Assembly: GCA_014526335.1 (NCBI GenBank)
Contig: JACTAT010000036.1
Location: 3,246,387-3,310,386, forward strand
Direction: 5' to 3'
Length of the DNA: 64,000 bases
Source of the DNA: Chrysaora quinquecirrha
Lineage: Eukaryota > Cnidaria > Scyphozoa > Semaeostomeae > Pelagiidae
In this document: one piece after another, positions 1 to 11,289 of the stretch
Position numbering within the stretch: the stretch's first letter is position 1
How the letters are laid out: every line of letters starts with the position of its first letter
Program-made: the position numbers and the translations under genes
Notes under the pieces: generated by a model
The model's input: only the letters and a program-made list of their open reading frames with translations
What the model was told of the DNA's origin: nothing
Databases searched by the model: none

Positions 1-282
1 CCAAATATGGTAGTATAACATTACGACACAGCAACTGCACGGCCTCGTTTTCAAGAGATTACATCACCTTAGGAAGCGTTCTGAACGGATGTGGAGCAAC
101 AATGACAGAAAGCAACGATGAAATCATATTTGAAAACGAAGTTATAATGAAAGCAAAAACCTCTCGAAGTGACATGATATCACGTGATCATGATCAATCA
201 GTTGATATTCGATGCGTTTATAAACGAAGTGGCTTTGTTGGAGTATCGTTTGATCCAATCATGCAGTACAGTGGATATGAAG
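1..282 (+). CDS. ZP gene, partial exon (ZP-N part)
   Basis: Frame is open from base 3. The motif NGCGATM is typical of ZP-N. The donor is AAG|GTATCA at 282/283, leaving one base of a codon. Confidence 0.8.
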
Positions 283-3200
283 GTATCAATAATTATCTGT
301 CTTAATGTTGTTTTTATTCATATACACTGCATTGCCCTGTCATCCTCGAAGTCTTGTCTGCTAATGGAATATCAACATGTGACGTCATCAAAAATCTATT
401 TTTAGAATTTCTTTGCTTTTCATTTTGTAAAAGAGCGTCAATCATTGGCTGAGATTTGACCCTGAAATAACATATTTCAAAAGTAGATCACTGAGTTTCG
501 CGCCTGGTTTTTGGGGATCATTATGAACCTGAGCAAGAATACAGTGAATTTTCTATTGAAATGTAGGGTACTGTTAGTGTAGACCCCATCTTCCGAAAGA
601 TGAGACTTGACAAGCTGCTCCACCTTCCAATGGCTTTGCAGAAGTACATTCCTGTCAATACACAATATCTAATTCCCTTTTGGGTACTTGGTTCTGAAGT
701 TCCAACGGCCCAAGGTCCACGTACCTGGATCGGCGAATTTCCGACCCATTAACCTTTTCAGCAGTCCTTGCCCATTTGCACAGTCATTTCCATTTTCTCC
801 ATACTCTCCATGTTAACTTTCGACTTGCTACTCTCTAATGATTCCGATTTTGCAATTATTATTTTCCAGAGGGCATTGGTAGCTTCACATTCAATTTTGC
901 CATGTATGAAAGCGAGACATTTGCAAGACGTCACTACTCATATCCAGTAAAAGTAAACACAAGAGATCGATTGTTTTTCCAAGCATCTGCGATTGTTAAG
1001 GACAACGGTTTGACATTATTGATTGATCAATGCTATTCGACGCCTAACATGAACAGATGGTATCACAAAAAGTACATGATTATCGATAATGGGTAAGATA
1101 TGACTTGAAATACTATGAAGAGGAATAAAGATATTTAGATCTAAAAGCATGCTTATGTCGTCCTACGATATGTTGAAGGGGTTGTGGTGTTGTGGTCTAA
1201 TCCAGCTGGCTTGTGGCGTCAGAAGCTCAGCGAGGTCGCAGTTCGAGCCCAAGCCACGGCGGCGTTAAATTAATTAACCTTATACTGAAATCCTAGTGGC
1301 TGCCGTTTTCCTAGTGGCTGCCGCTACGATATGATAGAGCTAATGTGGATTAGTTGTAACTGCTAACTTATGTTGGCATGTCACGAATAAGTCAGAACTG
1401 ACAGGATAAAGTTGTTTGTCGTTGAAAGAGCGCGCTGGTGGTAATCAGTTGTCAACTAATCGTAAACGTAGAATATACCCACTTTCTGGAACTATGCGCC
1501 GACTAGTTTCTGTCCCTTTGGCGCAAATCGCCAACAATTTGTCAGAGTGACCAAGTCGTTGTCGACAAGTTATTTGTGATAATTAGATTTTAATAAATCT
1601 TGGATCAGTAGTCAGCAACTGGTTCTGTCTGTGCGAAATGTCGACATTAGCGTGGATAAAAGGGAATGGATAGGATTTGAAAGTTACTAATTAAGTCTCC
1701 TCCTGCGCATGCTCGAGCAGTCTGACTGATTTTGCCTTCCTCTTGAGCCTTCCGCATCACTTTAGTATAAGAACGACCCCCGATAACTCGAGCCCTAGCA
1801 ACTCGAACAATGGCTATCACGATCAATTTTTCAGCCCCTTGCATTTTCTTTCGACAACTGGAATTTCACATATTATAATGAGACCAAACCAACAATGAAA
1901 ATTTGAATCCCACTAAGTTAGCCGTTTCTACCGTTTTTATCTATAATAAAAAAGCTCTTCATAACTGTAATAATGTTGCTAAAGCTCAACGTAATCGAGA
2001 TCTTCAAAAACTCAATTCGTTCCATTCGATCCAAGAATCGTTTACTCAAACAAAATTGCTATCGACCTTGTGTTTTTTGTGTCAATTTTTCTTCAAAATG
2101 TAGGCTGCCTCTTCACCTTAACCGACTGCGCATAGTGCTTCGCAGAGGATTGTTTTATCACAGGGAAACAAGGGGCAAAGCGCGCGAAAAGAGAGAATAT
2201 GATATTTTTAGAATATGATATTCTTCATAATTATGTTCTTTCCTCCAGTTAGCTTTTCCCCTTGCTGATAAACCAGGAGGATACGCGGTCAGAGGTCATA
2301 ACAGACATGATTGACACGCAACACAAGGCGAGGTCGGTAATCAATTCTGTTTGACATTCACTAATAAAGTCTCTTCTTGCGCATGGTTCGAATTATCGGG
2401 AGTTACAGTTATCTGAACTTAACTGTATCTAAATTATTTAACACACATTATAGGTGCCCAATGGACAGTACAGTGCAGTTCCATCGAGGTGACAGACAGA
2501 ATCATAGATTCAGCATGGATGCTTTTAGATACCTTGGCAACTCAACAACTGTCTACATTCATTGCCTCTTGTTCCTTTGCCACAAAACATCTAGCGTTGG
2601 TAAATGTCGCTCAGGTTGCGATGGCAACAATTTGAATCGTGTAAAACGTGACGTCAACGAGCAATCGAATGTGGACGAGTCAAGTTATTCAAAATTCTAT
2701 CTCCTTGAGCTCGGACCTGTTACTCTCAAGAAAGATGAAAAGAAATCAAAAGACTCTGGTGGTAAGTGCTAGACTAACTGCGTTCCTCCCACTCTTTCCG
2801 AAACGGGTACTAACAATTACAAAAACATAAAGCTGCTCTACTTCCTTCCAGATTGGAAACTTGACTCACTCCATAAGTCCCACTACTTCGCTCGATGTTG
2901 TTGTTGTTGTTTTCTACAATCGCTCTGTTGGAGTGACAAATCAAAATAAGGGGAGCGTAAACTACAGGCTCGTGTAGTGAGTCTAAATGTAAACCTTATG
3001 TTAATGAGTCGTGTACTCTGAAGCAAACAGCAACCAAGTTCTTGTGGCTGTTCAAAGATGATTGTTGCTGTTTGCAAAGAGTAGACTTATTGCATGAGTC
3101 GTTAGTTTTCGCTCCTTCACCACACCGACACCCTGCTACAACTACAATCTCATTTTAGTGTTGGCCTCGGCCTCATGAGGAATAACTGGGACTCAGGTAA

Positions 3201-4479
3201 TAAGTCTATGCGAAGAGTAGGAGTCGTGTAATAGGTCTAGTAGACTTACCCTAAGTCTAAATCTTTCTTCATCCGTGAACACCAATACATAACCAAAACG
3301 TGCCCTCGCTGCGGAGGAGACAATGAGAAAAGTGAACGTTTCTCATCTAGTTACAGAGCTACTTTTAGGTGCCTTATTGCCGTCCCTCCACTAATTATAT
3401 TTTGAAAGTTCATATCGCCCATCTCTGGACCCCCGCTTATCAATATTCCCCTTGTATTTCGACCCCGCACAATAGAACCTAACTCAATTCTCCAACCCTC
3501 CGCAACCCCTCAGCAATTAGGCACCTACTTAACAAGACGTTCTGTTGCAAGATTTGGAGAATTTCGCATTATCTATTAACAGAGACGTAGCTAGAAATTA
3601 TTTTAGACATAGGGACCGGTCATAAAGTTTGTGTAATGCAGGGGTGGAGGATATTTGGAGGGGGTTTGTAATAAAAATTTACCTTTTTAATGGGGTACGA
3701 AATGAAAATTTGACTCAAAGATGGGGTACGAAATCAAATTAACAATGCTTTATACAGATTTAACAAAATGAGATTTTATGTAAAAAATCAAATTTTAATT
3801 CTTTAAGTCACAAAAGTCACTGGAATCAGATTCAGAACTGATTTCTTTTTCTTCTGCTCTCCTTCTTTTTCTTTCATCGCAAAATAGTTTTCAAATTTGC
3901 TTTGATGGTGCAACTTCAACATTATGTAATATATGATGGACATGTTTTATTAAAAATGAGCTTTAATATGAGTTAGTTCAAATTGTCTACTAAACTATAC
4001 AATTTCAGAACTATTGATGGTGGGTTTTAAATAATTTTTTGGTTTTTTTTATGGGGTATGAAACACGAATCAGAGATAACTCATGGGGTACAAAATATAA
4101 TGCGGAAAATTTTAAAAATCCTCCACCCCGCATTACACATACTTTGTGACCGGTCCCAACCAGAAAGCCGGAATTTGGAATGTTTCTCGGAAGCATCGCT
4201 TCATAAAGGCAGGATTTAATAATATGCAATAAACACGGTTATTTTGAATGTATTTTCGCAGGAAGAAATGAGCTTGATGTGAAATTTATCGTTCTTTCTG
4301 TTGGCATTGCTGCTTTGGCCGTCATAGTGGTGGCGTTGTTAATAAAGAGAAGAAGACCAGAAGAAAATCAAAAGAAGATTGTGAAAGAAATTGGAATCGA
4401 CAATGCTCCTAATGGGGATGCATATGTGGTCGGAGACGAAGCATGCGCAAAGGGTGAAATCATTGACGAAGCAATGTGA
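1..4479 (+). CDS. ZP-domain transmembrane protein, 5'-truncated by the window edge (4 exons seen)
   Basis: Exons are 1-282 (frame open from base 3), 870-1092, 2454-2761 and 4262-4479. All junctions are GT-AG and phases agree (1, 2, 1). The first exon carries a ZP-N signature (NGCG followed by a run of polar residues, then IRC). The next exons give the linker and ZP-C part with cysteines in DQC, GCP, IHC, FLC, GKC and SGC. A furin-type site RVKR lies at 2638-2649, where ZP precursors are normally cut, and an acidic/lysine-rich stretch follows. The last exon has a hydrophobic segment of about 20 residues (4285-4344), a basic stop-transfer KRRRP and a short cytoplasmic tail. Known for the family: ZP modules polymerise into extracellular matrices after cleavage and release from the membrane. 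The specific orthologue and any N-terminal domains lie upstream of the window. Confidence 0.88.
870..1092 (+). CDS. ZP gene, second visible exon
   Basis: The acceptor TTTTCCAG ends at 869 and the donor GTAAGA starts at 1093. It continues the frame from 282 and leaves two bases of a glycine codon. It encodes the ZP linker and start of ZP-C, including LLIDQCYSTP. Confidence 0.85.
1178..1275 (+). repeat. Possible tRNA-derived SINE fragment in ZP intron
   Basis: It shows a B-box-like GCAGTTCGAGCCC near 1240 and a looser A-box-like CTAATCCAGCTGG about 50 bases before it. I could not fold a proper cloverleaf, so a functional tRNA gene is unlikely. The rest of the introns 283-869 and 1093-2453 shows nothing else I can name. 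Confidence 0.35.
2454..2761 (+). CDS. ZP gene, third visible exon with furin site
   Basis: The acceptor CATTATAG ends at 2453 and the donor GTAAGT starts at 2762. It opens with GCPMDSTV, a typical ZP-C start, contains the clustered C-terminal cysteines and ends after the RVKR cleavage site. Confidence 0.87.
2880..3250. repeat. AGACTTA..GAGTC-type short inverted-repeat fragments in ZP intron
   Basis: It contains CTCGTGTAGTGAGTCTA near 2970, TAGACTTATTGCATGAGTC near 3083 and a GTCGTGTAATAGGTCTA block near 3225. The same ends bound a compact element at 50425-50580. CAA/TTG triplet runs accompany most copies. Confidence 0.5.
3612..4157. mobile_element. Non-autonomous DNA transposon with about 40-bp terminal inverted repeats
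   Basis: The left end GGGACCGGTCATAAAGTTTG and the right end (reverse complement GGGACCGGTCACAAAGTATG) match over about 40 bases with a few differences. It is 546 bp long and has no coding capacity. Inside, the motif ATGGGGTAYRAAA recurs near both ends in direct orientation. I could not define a target-site duplication. It sits in the last ZP intron, 105 bases before the terminal exon. Confidence 0.75.
4262..4479 (+). CDS. ZP gene, terminal exon (transmembrane and tail)
   Basis: The acceptor TTTTCGCAG ends at 4261. One hydrophobic segment precedes a KRRRP basic cluster and a tail of about 40 residues ending at TGA 4477-4479. Confidence 0.85.
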
Positions 4480-4515
4480 ATGGGATTTACCAATCTTGAA
4501 ATTATCAGGTGGGCC

Positions 4516-4521
4516 AATAAA
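4516..4521 (+). terminator. Poly(A) signal of the ZP gene
   Basis: AATAAA lies 37 bases after the stop codon, in CCAATAAAGT. Confidence 0.6.
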
Positions 4522-5216
4522 GTAACCCCCAAAGCTAAATAATTTATATAAATTCTTCCTTGAATTAAAATTCTAGAGATTTCATAGGAAGCGAAATTTA
4601 ACATATTTAGGGTTGTTTTCCATTTGCGTGGAAATACTTTATCAATATATTACTATGAAGTATTGTGAGTGTGTCAAATATTCAGTTCATTGCTGTGTGC
4701 TGTTTGGGCCAAGGGCTCCCATCTTAAACTCAATGAGGGCCGCATCATATAGTGGCCGGGTTGTGATTTGGTCAGACACAGACACGAGACCGTTAGTCCA
4801 GTAGTGGAAGGGGGAGTATCACCACCCAGCGGGGGAGTTTTTGCGACTAGTTGCACTTGGCCAATTCGGGGGCGTAGATTCCAAATTTCGATGTTATTCA
4901 GTCATATCAGGGGGCGTTTTCGAGTTATGGGGGCATTTGCCCCCCAAAACGAGGATAACACTTAGGATACAATAAAACGCCTAGATAATTATATATTCAA
5001 TTAAAGAAACTTCAATAACCGTCTTAAATGGCTATATTAATATCTTCATATGATTTTAGATGCTACCAACCTTGCCCCCATCTATTATTATTGTGCCCCC
5101 GGCGCCGCCAAATGGGAACTTGTGACAAATACAGATAAAGATGCCGAAAAAATGCAATACTTTGGTCAATTTAATAGCCTTGACTTGAACTAGAATAGTT
5201 TTTATTATAGTTTAAT
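4522..5216. other. Intergenic stretch, C/G-run-rich, no gene seen
   Basis: It contains runs such as GGGGGCATTTGCCCCCC (4930-4946) and GTGCCCCCGGCGCC (5092-5105), like the ends of hAT-type elements elsewhere in the window. No pair of ends or target duplication could be fixed. Confidence 0.4.
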
Positions 5217-5224
5217 GTGTGTAG

Positions 5225-5601
5225 CCCGGGGGGTACATGACTTATGAATGGACGGGGATGTGCCGCCCAGATTTCGGAAACCCACCCACTTATAAAGTAG
5301 ACCTTTGCAGAAATAGACCCTATTTTATGAGTAAACATAAGCGGAAGAGAATAATAATTAGACTTTCTAAGCCTTATTATTGCTTGATATTGTACTACGA
5401 ACATCCTTGACGCGATCTTCGATCATTTTTCTGACCGAAATAAAGTTAAATTTTCCAGTTTTCTTCAATTTTCCACCCACTTTTATGGGTTTTTGGTAAA
5501 AATCATACCCATGTTTAGAGAATTTCAGAGCCAAAAACCCACCCATGTGGGCGGCTTATACCCGTACCCAAATTATACTAAGTACCCCCCCCCCCCCGGG
5601 G
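5225..5601. mobile_element. hAT-like MITE, G-run ends, 8-bp target duplication
   Basis: The element starts CCCGGGGGGTAC and ends GTACCCCC..CCGGGG. It is flanked on both sides by GTGTGTAG (5217-5224 and 5602-5609). Internal inverted blocks pair GGGGATGTGCCGCCC on the left with GGGCGGCTTATACCC on the right. It is 377 bp with no ORF. An 8-bp duplication is characteristic of hAT transposition. Relatives lie at 13792 and 25471. Confidence 0.8.
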
Positions 5602-5792
5602 GTGTGTAGCGGGTTCACTTTGCATGAGTTCGCGTTGACCGGGCGTTTTTGCGTAATCTCTTTTTAAACCCTGTTGTAGCTAATTAACTTAGATTCATGG
5701 GCTTTTTGCTAAAACAATTATCTTTGGCTAAAAAAGGCTCTTAAATGTTTCTGTTTATATAATGGCACCGTTCTCAGCTTCCTCACCATTAA

Positions 5793-6134
5793 AGGCCCAT
5801 TTCCACTTCGTTCGCATTCGCTGTTCGCTAGCGAATTTGCAGTTTGCCGCTCGCTTGCGAACAGAATACAGCCTTCGTGATCAATGATCAATAAAAAAGT
5901 AAAACTTTTGCGAAAGATTTAGCTTCACTTGCAGCGGAAACAAAATCGCTTCGCGCGTAGTTTAGTTTCTTCAAATTGATTTCGCAGCGAAAAATATCGC
6001 CTCTCCAGGTCAGGAAAGTAGAAATCATTTCAACTTTTTCGCGGTGAAAATTTCGTCTGAAGTTGTCAAACAACATTGAACTATGTCAAACAATAACTCG
6101 TCTCGCTTCAGTATCGAGGCTATGAAAAATGGCC
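5793..6134. mobile_element. TTAA-inserting MITE, degraded copy
   Basis: The left end, after TTAA (5789-5792), reads AGGCCCATTTCCACTTCG and continues nearly identical to the intact copy at 44207-44436, including GCTAGCGAATTTGCAGTT. The right end is reduced to AAATGGCC. Confidence 0.6.
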
Positions 6135-6288
6135 TAAAAGTGGTTTGAAGACTGCTACATGGTCACTAGGTCATTTGAAGTTGAAGTGCTCTCCGTTTAG
6201 CATTGGATTGGATTGGATCTGCACAAGAATCGACGCTGAAAGACGGCCGTAATTTGAAGCAGAGAAGTATTAAGAAAACTTAGAAAGT

Positions 6289-8087
6289 ATGACTTCTGAT
6301 AAACGTAGCTGCCTGCGTGAAGAAAATGGGCAAATGATTTATGATGCCAGGTCTTTGGGATTGGAGGAAGTTGCTGTCAGTTCTTTGAATTTGGAAGAAA
6401 TAGCCAACAGTCCAGAAGCTTTACCTTCTTCTAGATATTTGAAGATCACGCATCTACTTTTAGATCACAATGATTTAACAACTTTGCCATCAGAAATTAG
6501 TGAAATGAAGACACTGAAAAAGCTCTCAATTATTGGGAACCAATTATGCTCCCTCCCTGAAAGCCTTGGAGAGCTTGAAAATCTAACTGAATTAAACTTT
6601 GATGAAAACGAGCTCAAATCTCTTCCAATATCTTTAGGCAAGTTAGAAAAACTGGAGACTTTGTCAGTGATAGCAAATAATCTGGAGTGTTTTGAAGACA
6701 ACTTCTTTTCTGGTCTTATTAATCTGAAGAAACTTTGCCTTGATGAGAACAGCCTGAGCTTTTTGCCAAGCAGTTTTGGGGAGATGATCAGACTTGAGTG
6801 GTTTGAGTGCAGTGAAAACATGATCAAAGAGCTACCCGAGTCTTTCGAAATCTTAACTGTCTAGAAGTTTTAAATCTTGAATCTAATAAACTGTCTTCAC
6901 TGCCATCAAGCTTTGGTATGCTACCAAAAATCAAAGTTCTTTTGTTATCAAACAACAAGATCAGTGACCTACCCTTAACCATGGCTTCATCAAGAGTTTT
7001 AGAAAAGCTATGCCTAGACAACAATGATTTGTGTGAGCTGCCATCATGGTTTAATGAATTAGCAAGCATACAAGAATTATCCATAAGTGATAATGAGTTA
7101 GCGGACAAAGCTTTTACTGAAGATTTCTGTGTTTCAGCAACTCAGGTTACATCACTTATTGCAGGCAGGAATTACATTTCAACATTACCAGAAAACATTG
7201 GATTGCTTGATAAGCTGACACATTTACATCTTGGTAGCACCATGTATGAACTAGAGCGAAGTAATTTCCAAAGTGGTAATTGGATCTCTCACATCCCTGA
7301 GTCATTTGTGAGACTTGTTAATCTCAAGAAAGTACACTTAGATGAGAATCAAATTGAAAAACTGCCTAATGACATTGGTAATCTTAGAAGTCTAGAATGG
7401 TTTGATCTGGGTCAAAACCAGCTTGAATTTCTCCCAGACTCAATTTGTGACTTGACAAAGTTGACTTATCTTCAAGTTTCAAAAAATAGATTGAAAAGCC
7501 TTCCAGAAAGAATTGGCAACTTGGTTAATCTTATCGAGCTGAGGTTAGACTCAAATTTGATAACTGAAATCCCAACATCATTGGTTAATATGAAAGGACT
7601 TCAAGCTCTTGATCTCTTTGACAACAACCTCAGTGAATTCCCAGAGGCACTCTTATCATTGACAAACCTCAAACGACTTGACTTAGATGGAAATGATTTC
7701 TCCACCGATGTTATCCCTAGAATTCTTCCTTCAAATTCTTACCCAGAAAGAGATGAGGCACTGAAGGATAATTGGAGGGGTAAGACTAGAGAAGACAAGA
7801 TCAAGTGCAAGGTTATAGAAATACCAGCTTTAGATGAAAAAGAAGATGAAACTCCAGAGGATGAAGTAATTTGTTTCAATGAAAATGCTTTGAGAAATGC
7901 TATGAAGGCAGGAATGGCACTGTGGAGAAAGCATGATGGTAAGGTTTTTACTTGTGATGAGTGTCTAACTCTTGTTTCTTTTTTATTCCAAAAGCTTCTG
8001 AACTCTGCTTCTCATAGTCTTGCTGATATTATCATTGAAAACAAAGAGTATAGACTGGGAATTTTAGACACTTGGATTGATCTTTGA
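6289..8087 (+). CDS. Intronless leucine-rich-repeat protein, one apparent frameshift
   Basis: Two collinear frames, 6289-6864 and from about 6843 to 8087, together encode roughly 598 residues. A degenerate 23-residue LRR (LxxLxLDxNxLxxLPxSFG type, as in plant-like/SHOC2-type intracellular LRR proteins) runs from about residue 45 to 480. The C-terminal tail of about 110 residues has an acidic patch (DEKEDETPEDE) and a non-LRR end I do not recognise. There is no signal peptide or membrane segment, so a cytosolic scaffold is likely. The frame breaks at TCTTTCGAAAT (6841-6851): one missing T would account for it, and the repeat continues in register on both sides. The start follows an in-frame ATG with A at -3. 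The lack of introns suggests a retrocopy or a naturally single-exon gene. Confidence 0.8.
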
Positions 8088-8128
8088 CGTCCTTACATAT
8101 ACTTGATTAGAAAAAATTGATGTTCCAA

Positions 8129-8134
8129 AATAAA
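8129..8134 (+). terminator. Poly(A) signal of the LRR gene
   Basis: AATAAA lies 41 bases after the TGA, in CCAAAATAAATC. Confidence 0.6.
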
Positions 8135-8652
8135 TCTTATAGTACAAAAAAATTGATGCTAGTTTTCTTTAAAACGTACAGTTTTTGCTTCTTTGCCCCT
8201 GTACTAAAGGGTAGGAGTGACAGCTACCCCAGCCTCTTTCTTGCACCCCTTGTCTGCTGGTTTGCATTGTTCAAGACTTCTCATTGAGCTAGAACACCAC
8301 TATCCTTCATTCGGTCTGCTAGACAGCTTGTTATCTGACATTTTCTTTAACGAATCATCCCAAAACTTCTATTTAGACTTTCAGCCCTATTTATTCATAT
8401 TTTATGCATCAGAATGAGAACAACAGAGAGCATGCACTTGATTTCATCGCAATCATTATAGTAACAAAGAATCTTTTGTCCTGACATCATTGCAAACCTG
8501 CGACCCTGAATAATCTACGCATCATACATACGATGACTTACACCGATAGTACCTGTTACATCAATCATTTCTAAATACACTTGCGTTATTCTATAACGGT
8601 AAATGGGATAATCTTGATCTTACAAGTTATGAGAATCTTTCTCTACTTCCAG

Positions 8653-8844
8653 GAGCCAGCGAAAGGGAAACATTCTCGAAAAACAAAGATTCGAAAACCG
8701 AAAGCCATAATACATGGAGTGAAGCGAACTGGATCCTGGACACATCGAACGAAATAACGACTGACTCATCGCTAGGTCCTCTTCCTGAGTCTAAGTTCAC
8801 AATACAAGAAAGCACTGAAGACTGGGACGAAGAGCTAAAGAGGA
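8653..8844 (+). CDS. Possible internal exon of an unidentified acidic protein
   Basis: The acceptor CTCTACTTCCAG ends at 8652 and an open frame follows (codons from 8655). It encodes a polar, acidic segment with motifs SEANWILD and TEDWDEELKR. The proposed donor A|GTACTA at 8844 is weak, but its phase fits the next exon. Without that splice the frame runs to TGA at 8901-8903. No matching upstream exon or start codon is evident, so the gene may begin before the LRR gene, which would then be nested. Confidence 0.35.
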
Positions 8845-9035
8845 GTACTACCAAGACACAATTAATGTTTGCAATTCGAGAAAAGGCGTTAAATCTGCTT
8901 TGATTGACAGTTTCCAGAATACTATAAACCGATACCCTCCGTGTAGGTACGCGTTTTCTCAAACGGCCTGTTATGATTCGCTTGTTTACAAAAAGACAAG
9001 TCACGTTGGGATCGCTAATACCGTATTCATTTCAG

Positions 9036-9070
9036 AAGAAGAAGACCAATTTGCAGATGCAGACGAGTGA
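9036..9070 (+). CDS. Possible terminal exon of the same acidic protein
   Basis: The acceptor TTCATTTCAG ends at 9035. Joined in phase from 8844 it gives KEEDQFADADE and then TGA, continuing the acidic composition. A very short exon like this can arise by chance. Confidence 0.3.
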
Positions 9071-10492
9071 GGAAAGAAATGCAGTGTTAATAGTAGCTTT
9101 GTAATGGAAAGTGGAACTTTGATGGACAGTCTATTTCGGCGAATAAAGTCAGAAAACGTTACCCCAAGCGAAGTCGTAAGCCTTTGTTTTAGTTTTATAC
9201 CCCGAGCGTTTTTTCCGCACTCTGTCCCTTTATAACACACGTATTATTTTTACGAGAAAATGACCCATTACTGAAAGTTTCTTGAAATATTCATAGAGTA
9301 GGAAAGTTTCTAAAGGGTTTCTTGGATGTCGATATTGAAATTGCAAGAAACAGCGGAAAATCGTTTGGACATATAGTATGTCCAAAAATGTTGGCGCTGT
9401 TTCTAGCAATTTTAAAACTTTGTACTGATCAAAGACTATTTTATCTATATCGGCAACGCAGTATTTGAATATAAACGATGCTTTATACCCTTTTTTCCAT
9501 CGTCTTTGAAACCTGTTGGCTTTCCAATTTGTCTGCGTCGACTGCGTGTCACAAAAATGGTTTAGCGTAGATTAATTTGCGCTTACTGATGTGGATAGTT
9601 TCTTAGGTCAAAACTTTTCCACTACTGGAGTTTCGCCATTCGATAGTCAGAGTTTCTTATAAATACTTTCTTAATCAAAAAAATTCGTGTATTTCTCCCG
9701 ACCCAAAAAAGCCTGAGTAACCTTGAAGTAACTGAGGACAATCGAAGACATTTGTCTATTACAAAAGCACTGACGTCATATTTGGTCTTGCTGGGTATAA
9801 ACCGTCCTTTTCTGTTTCTGTCCTCAAGAAAAGAACGGGTAGTTTTCGGTGGGACTTTTTTGTTGACAATGCGAACAACAATCTCATCACCTTTGACAAA
9901 TTCAAACTTTTTGTTTTAACCAGAATTAGACCTATTTATGAGGAGATACTTTTATACGTTTTTCCAATATTTCGTTCTGTTATCATATTAGTTTTTCATA
10001 GTATGATGTTTCCTTCGTGTGTCGCGCGTCCACTGAATCGTGCTTTTCGCCTTCCCCTGCGATAAACGGATAGAGCGACAGCGTCGGCGAGGCGATAGTC
10101 GAGTACTCGAGTAGCGCCATACTCTGTCACAACTTGCATGTATTTATAAGCTTGGTGTGCAGGAGATTTTTAAAGAGCAAACTTGAAAATAGTCAAAAAT
10201 GCTTGTTCCAAATAAACTCCAAAAGGCTTTTTGTCCCTTTCCGTTGGTTTGTGTACCTTCCCTTTATGTGGCACCAGGACTTTTGGAAGCAATATTACGT
10301 CATTTTATACAAGTGCGGCTGCGCAATTGAGATGCGTGGCATTCATTTTGGAAATCTTGCAATCTTGTGTCACAAAGATGGCTGCCGAGCTATGAGCTTT
10401 TTCTTTCACAGTAATTGAAACTCGTATAGAAATCGTAAGACCTTTTAAACTATTCTTATCCGTTAGAGTAATATTTATTTTCTGATCTAGCC
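9071..10492. other. Intergenic region upstream of the ARF gene
   Basis: I found no credible coding region. It must contain the promoter and 5' UTR of the ARF-family gene. TTTCTGATCTAG just before the ATG could be a splice acceptor of a 5'-UTR intron. Confidence 0.4.
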
Positions 10493-11044
10493 ATGGGGAA
10501 CTTTTTATCAAGCGCTTTTAGAAGACTTTTTGGAAACCAAGAGGTTCGAATTCTAATGGTGGGCCTAGACAATGCAGGCAAGACAACAATTTTGTATCAG
10601 CTCCGCCTACACGAAGTCATTTCCACTGTTCCTACAATAGGATTCAATGTAGAGACTGTTGTTTTCAAGAACATTTCATTCACTGTCTGGGATATTGGTG
10701 GCCAAGATAAGATAAGGAATCTTTGGCGAGTTTATTTGAAAGGTTCTCAAGGTTTGATTTTCGTTGTTGATAGCAGTGATAAGCAGAGACTGGAAGAAGC
10801 GAAAAGCGAGCTTACAAAGCTTCTTGAAGAAGAAGATTTACAGGGTGCTCATGTTTTGGTGTTTGCGAATAAACAGGATGTTGTAGGTGCTGCAACAGTG
10901 GCTGATGTAAGAGATAGGCTTGGATTAACAAACATACGGTCTCATAATTGGTTCATACAGCCAACTTGTGCCATTAAAGGAGAAGGCTTACATGATGGAC
11001 TAGACTGGCTTGCTAATCAAATACAAGGACCCAGAAAGACATAA
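10493..11044 (+). CDS. ARF-family small GTPase, intronless
   Basis: It is 183 residues long (ARFs are about 181) and starts in a good context (CCATGG). Gly2 (MGN) is the N-myristoylation site. The P-loop GLDNAGKT is at 24-31, switch I Thr48 in PTIGFN, WDIGGQD at 66-72, NKQD at 126-129 and TCA at 159-161, all at ARF1 numbering. Switch and interswitch residues are nearly canonical, but [11 protein letters not shown] replaces the usual PLWRHYFQNTQ, and helix alpha-4 differs. It should cycle between GDP and GTP and recruit effectors to Golgi or plasma membranes. The absence of introns and the divergence suggest a retrocopy-derived or lineage-specific ARF rather than the main ARF1. Confidence 0.92.
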   Translation: MGNFLSSAFRRLFGNQEVRILMVGLDNAGKTTILYQLRLHEVISTVPTIGFNVETVVFKNISFTVWDIGGQDKIRNLWRVYLKGSQGLIFVVDSSDKQRLEEAKSELTKLLEEEDLQGAHVLVFANKQDVVGAATVADVRDRLGLTNIRSHNWFIQPTCAIKGEGLHDGLDWLANQIQGPRKT

Positions 11045-11277
11045 TGAAACTTAAACTAGAAATATAGTATATAGTTAGATATTTTCACAAAAACATCAAC
11101 AGAATGGCTTTAAATTGAATCTGATGGTTCAAATGCACTATTTTCTGGTTTTCTACCAATATTTCAAGCATTCAACCTGTTTTTGCTGGATAGAGACTTT
11201 TTGATAGTTTCTTATTTAGATTAGAAAAGACCTACAGAAACTGGATAATTAAGAAAATCTATTGCACATTTAGGGTC

Positions 11278-11283
11278 AATAAA
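11278..11283 (+). terminator. Poly(A) signal of the ARF gene
   Basis: AATAAA lies in GTCAATAAAATG, about 235 bases after the stop. Confidence 0.5.
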
Positions 11284-11289
11284 ATGAGT

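Noticed and set aside
6465..7108. Minus-strand frames opposite the LRR gene
   Set aside because: Shadows of the leucine-rich repeats; serine/leucine-rich with no independent support.
8627..9004. Minus-strand frame of 125 codons
   Set aside because: The opposite strand has splice-site-bounded coding-like sequence; the minus frame has no recognisable domain.
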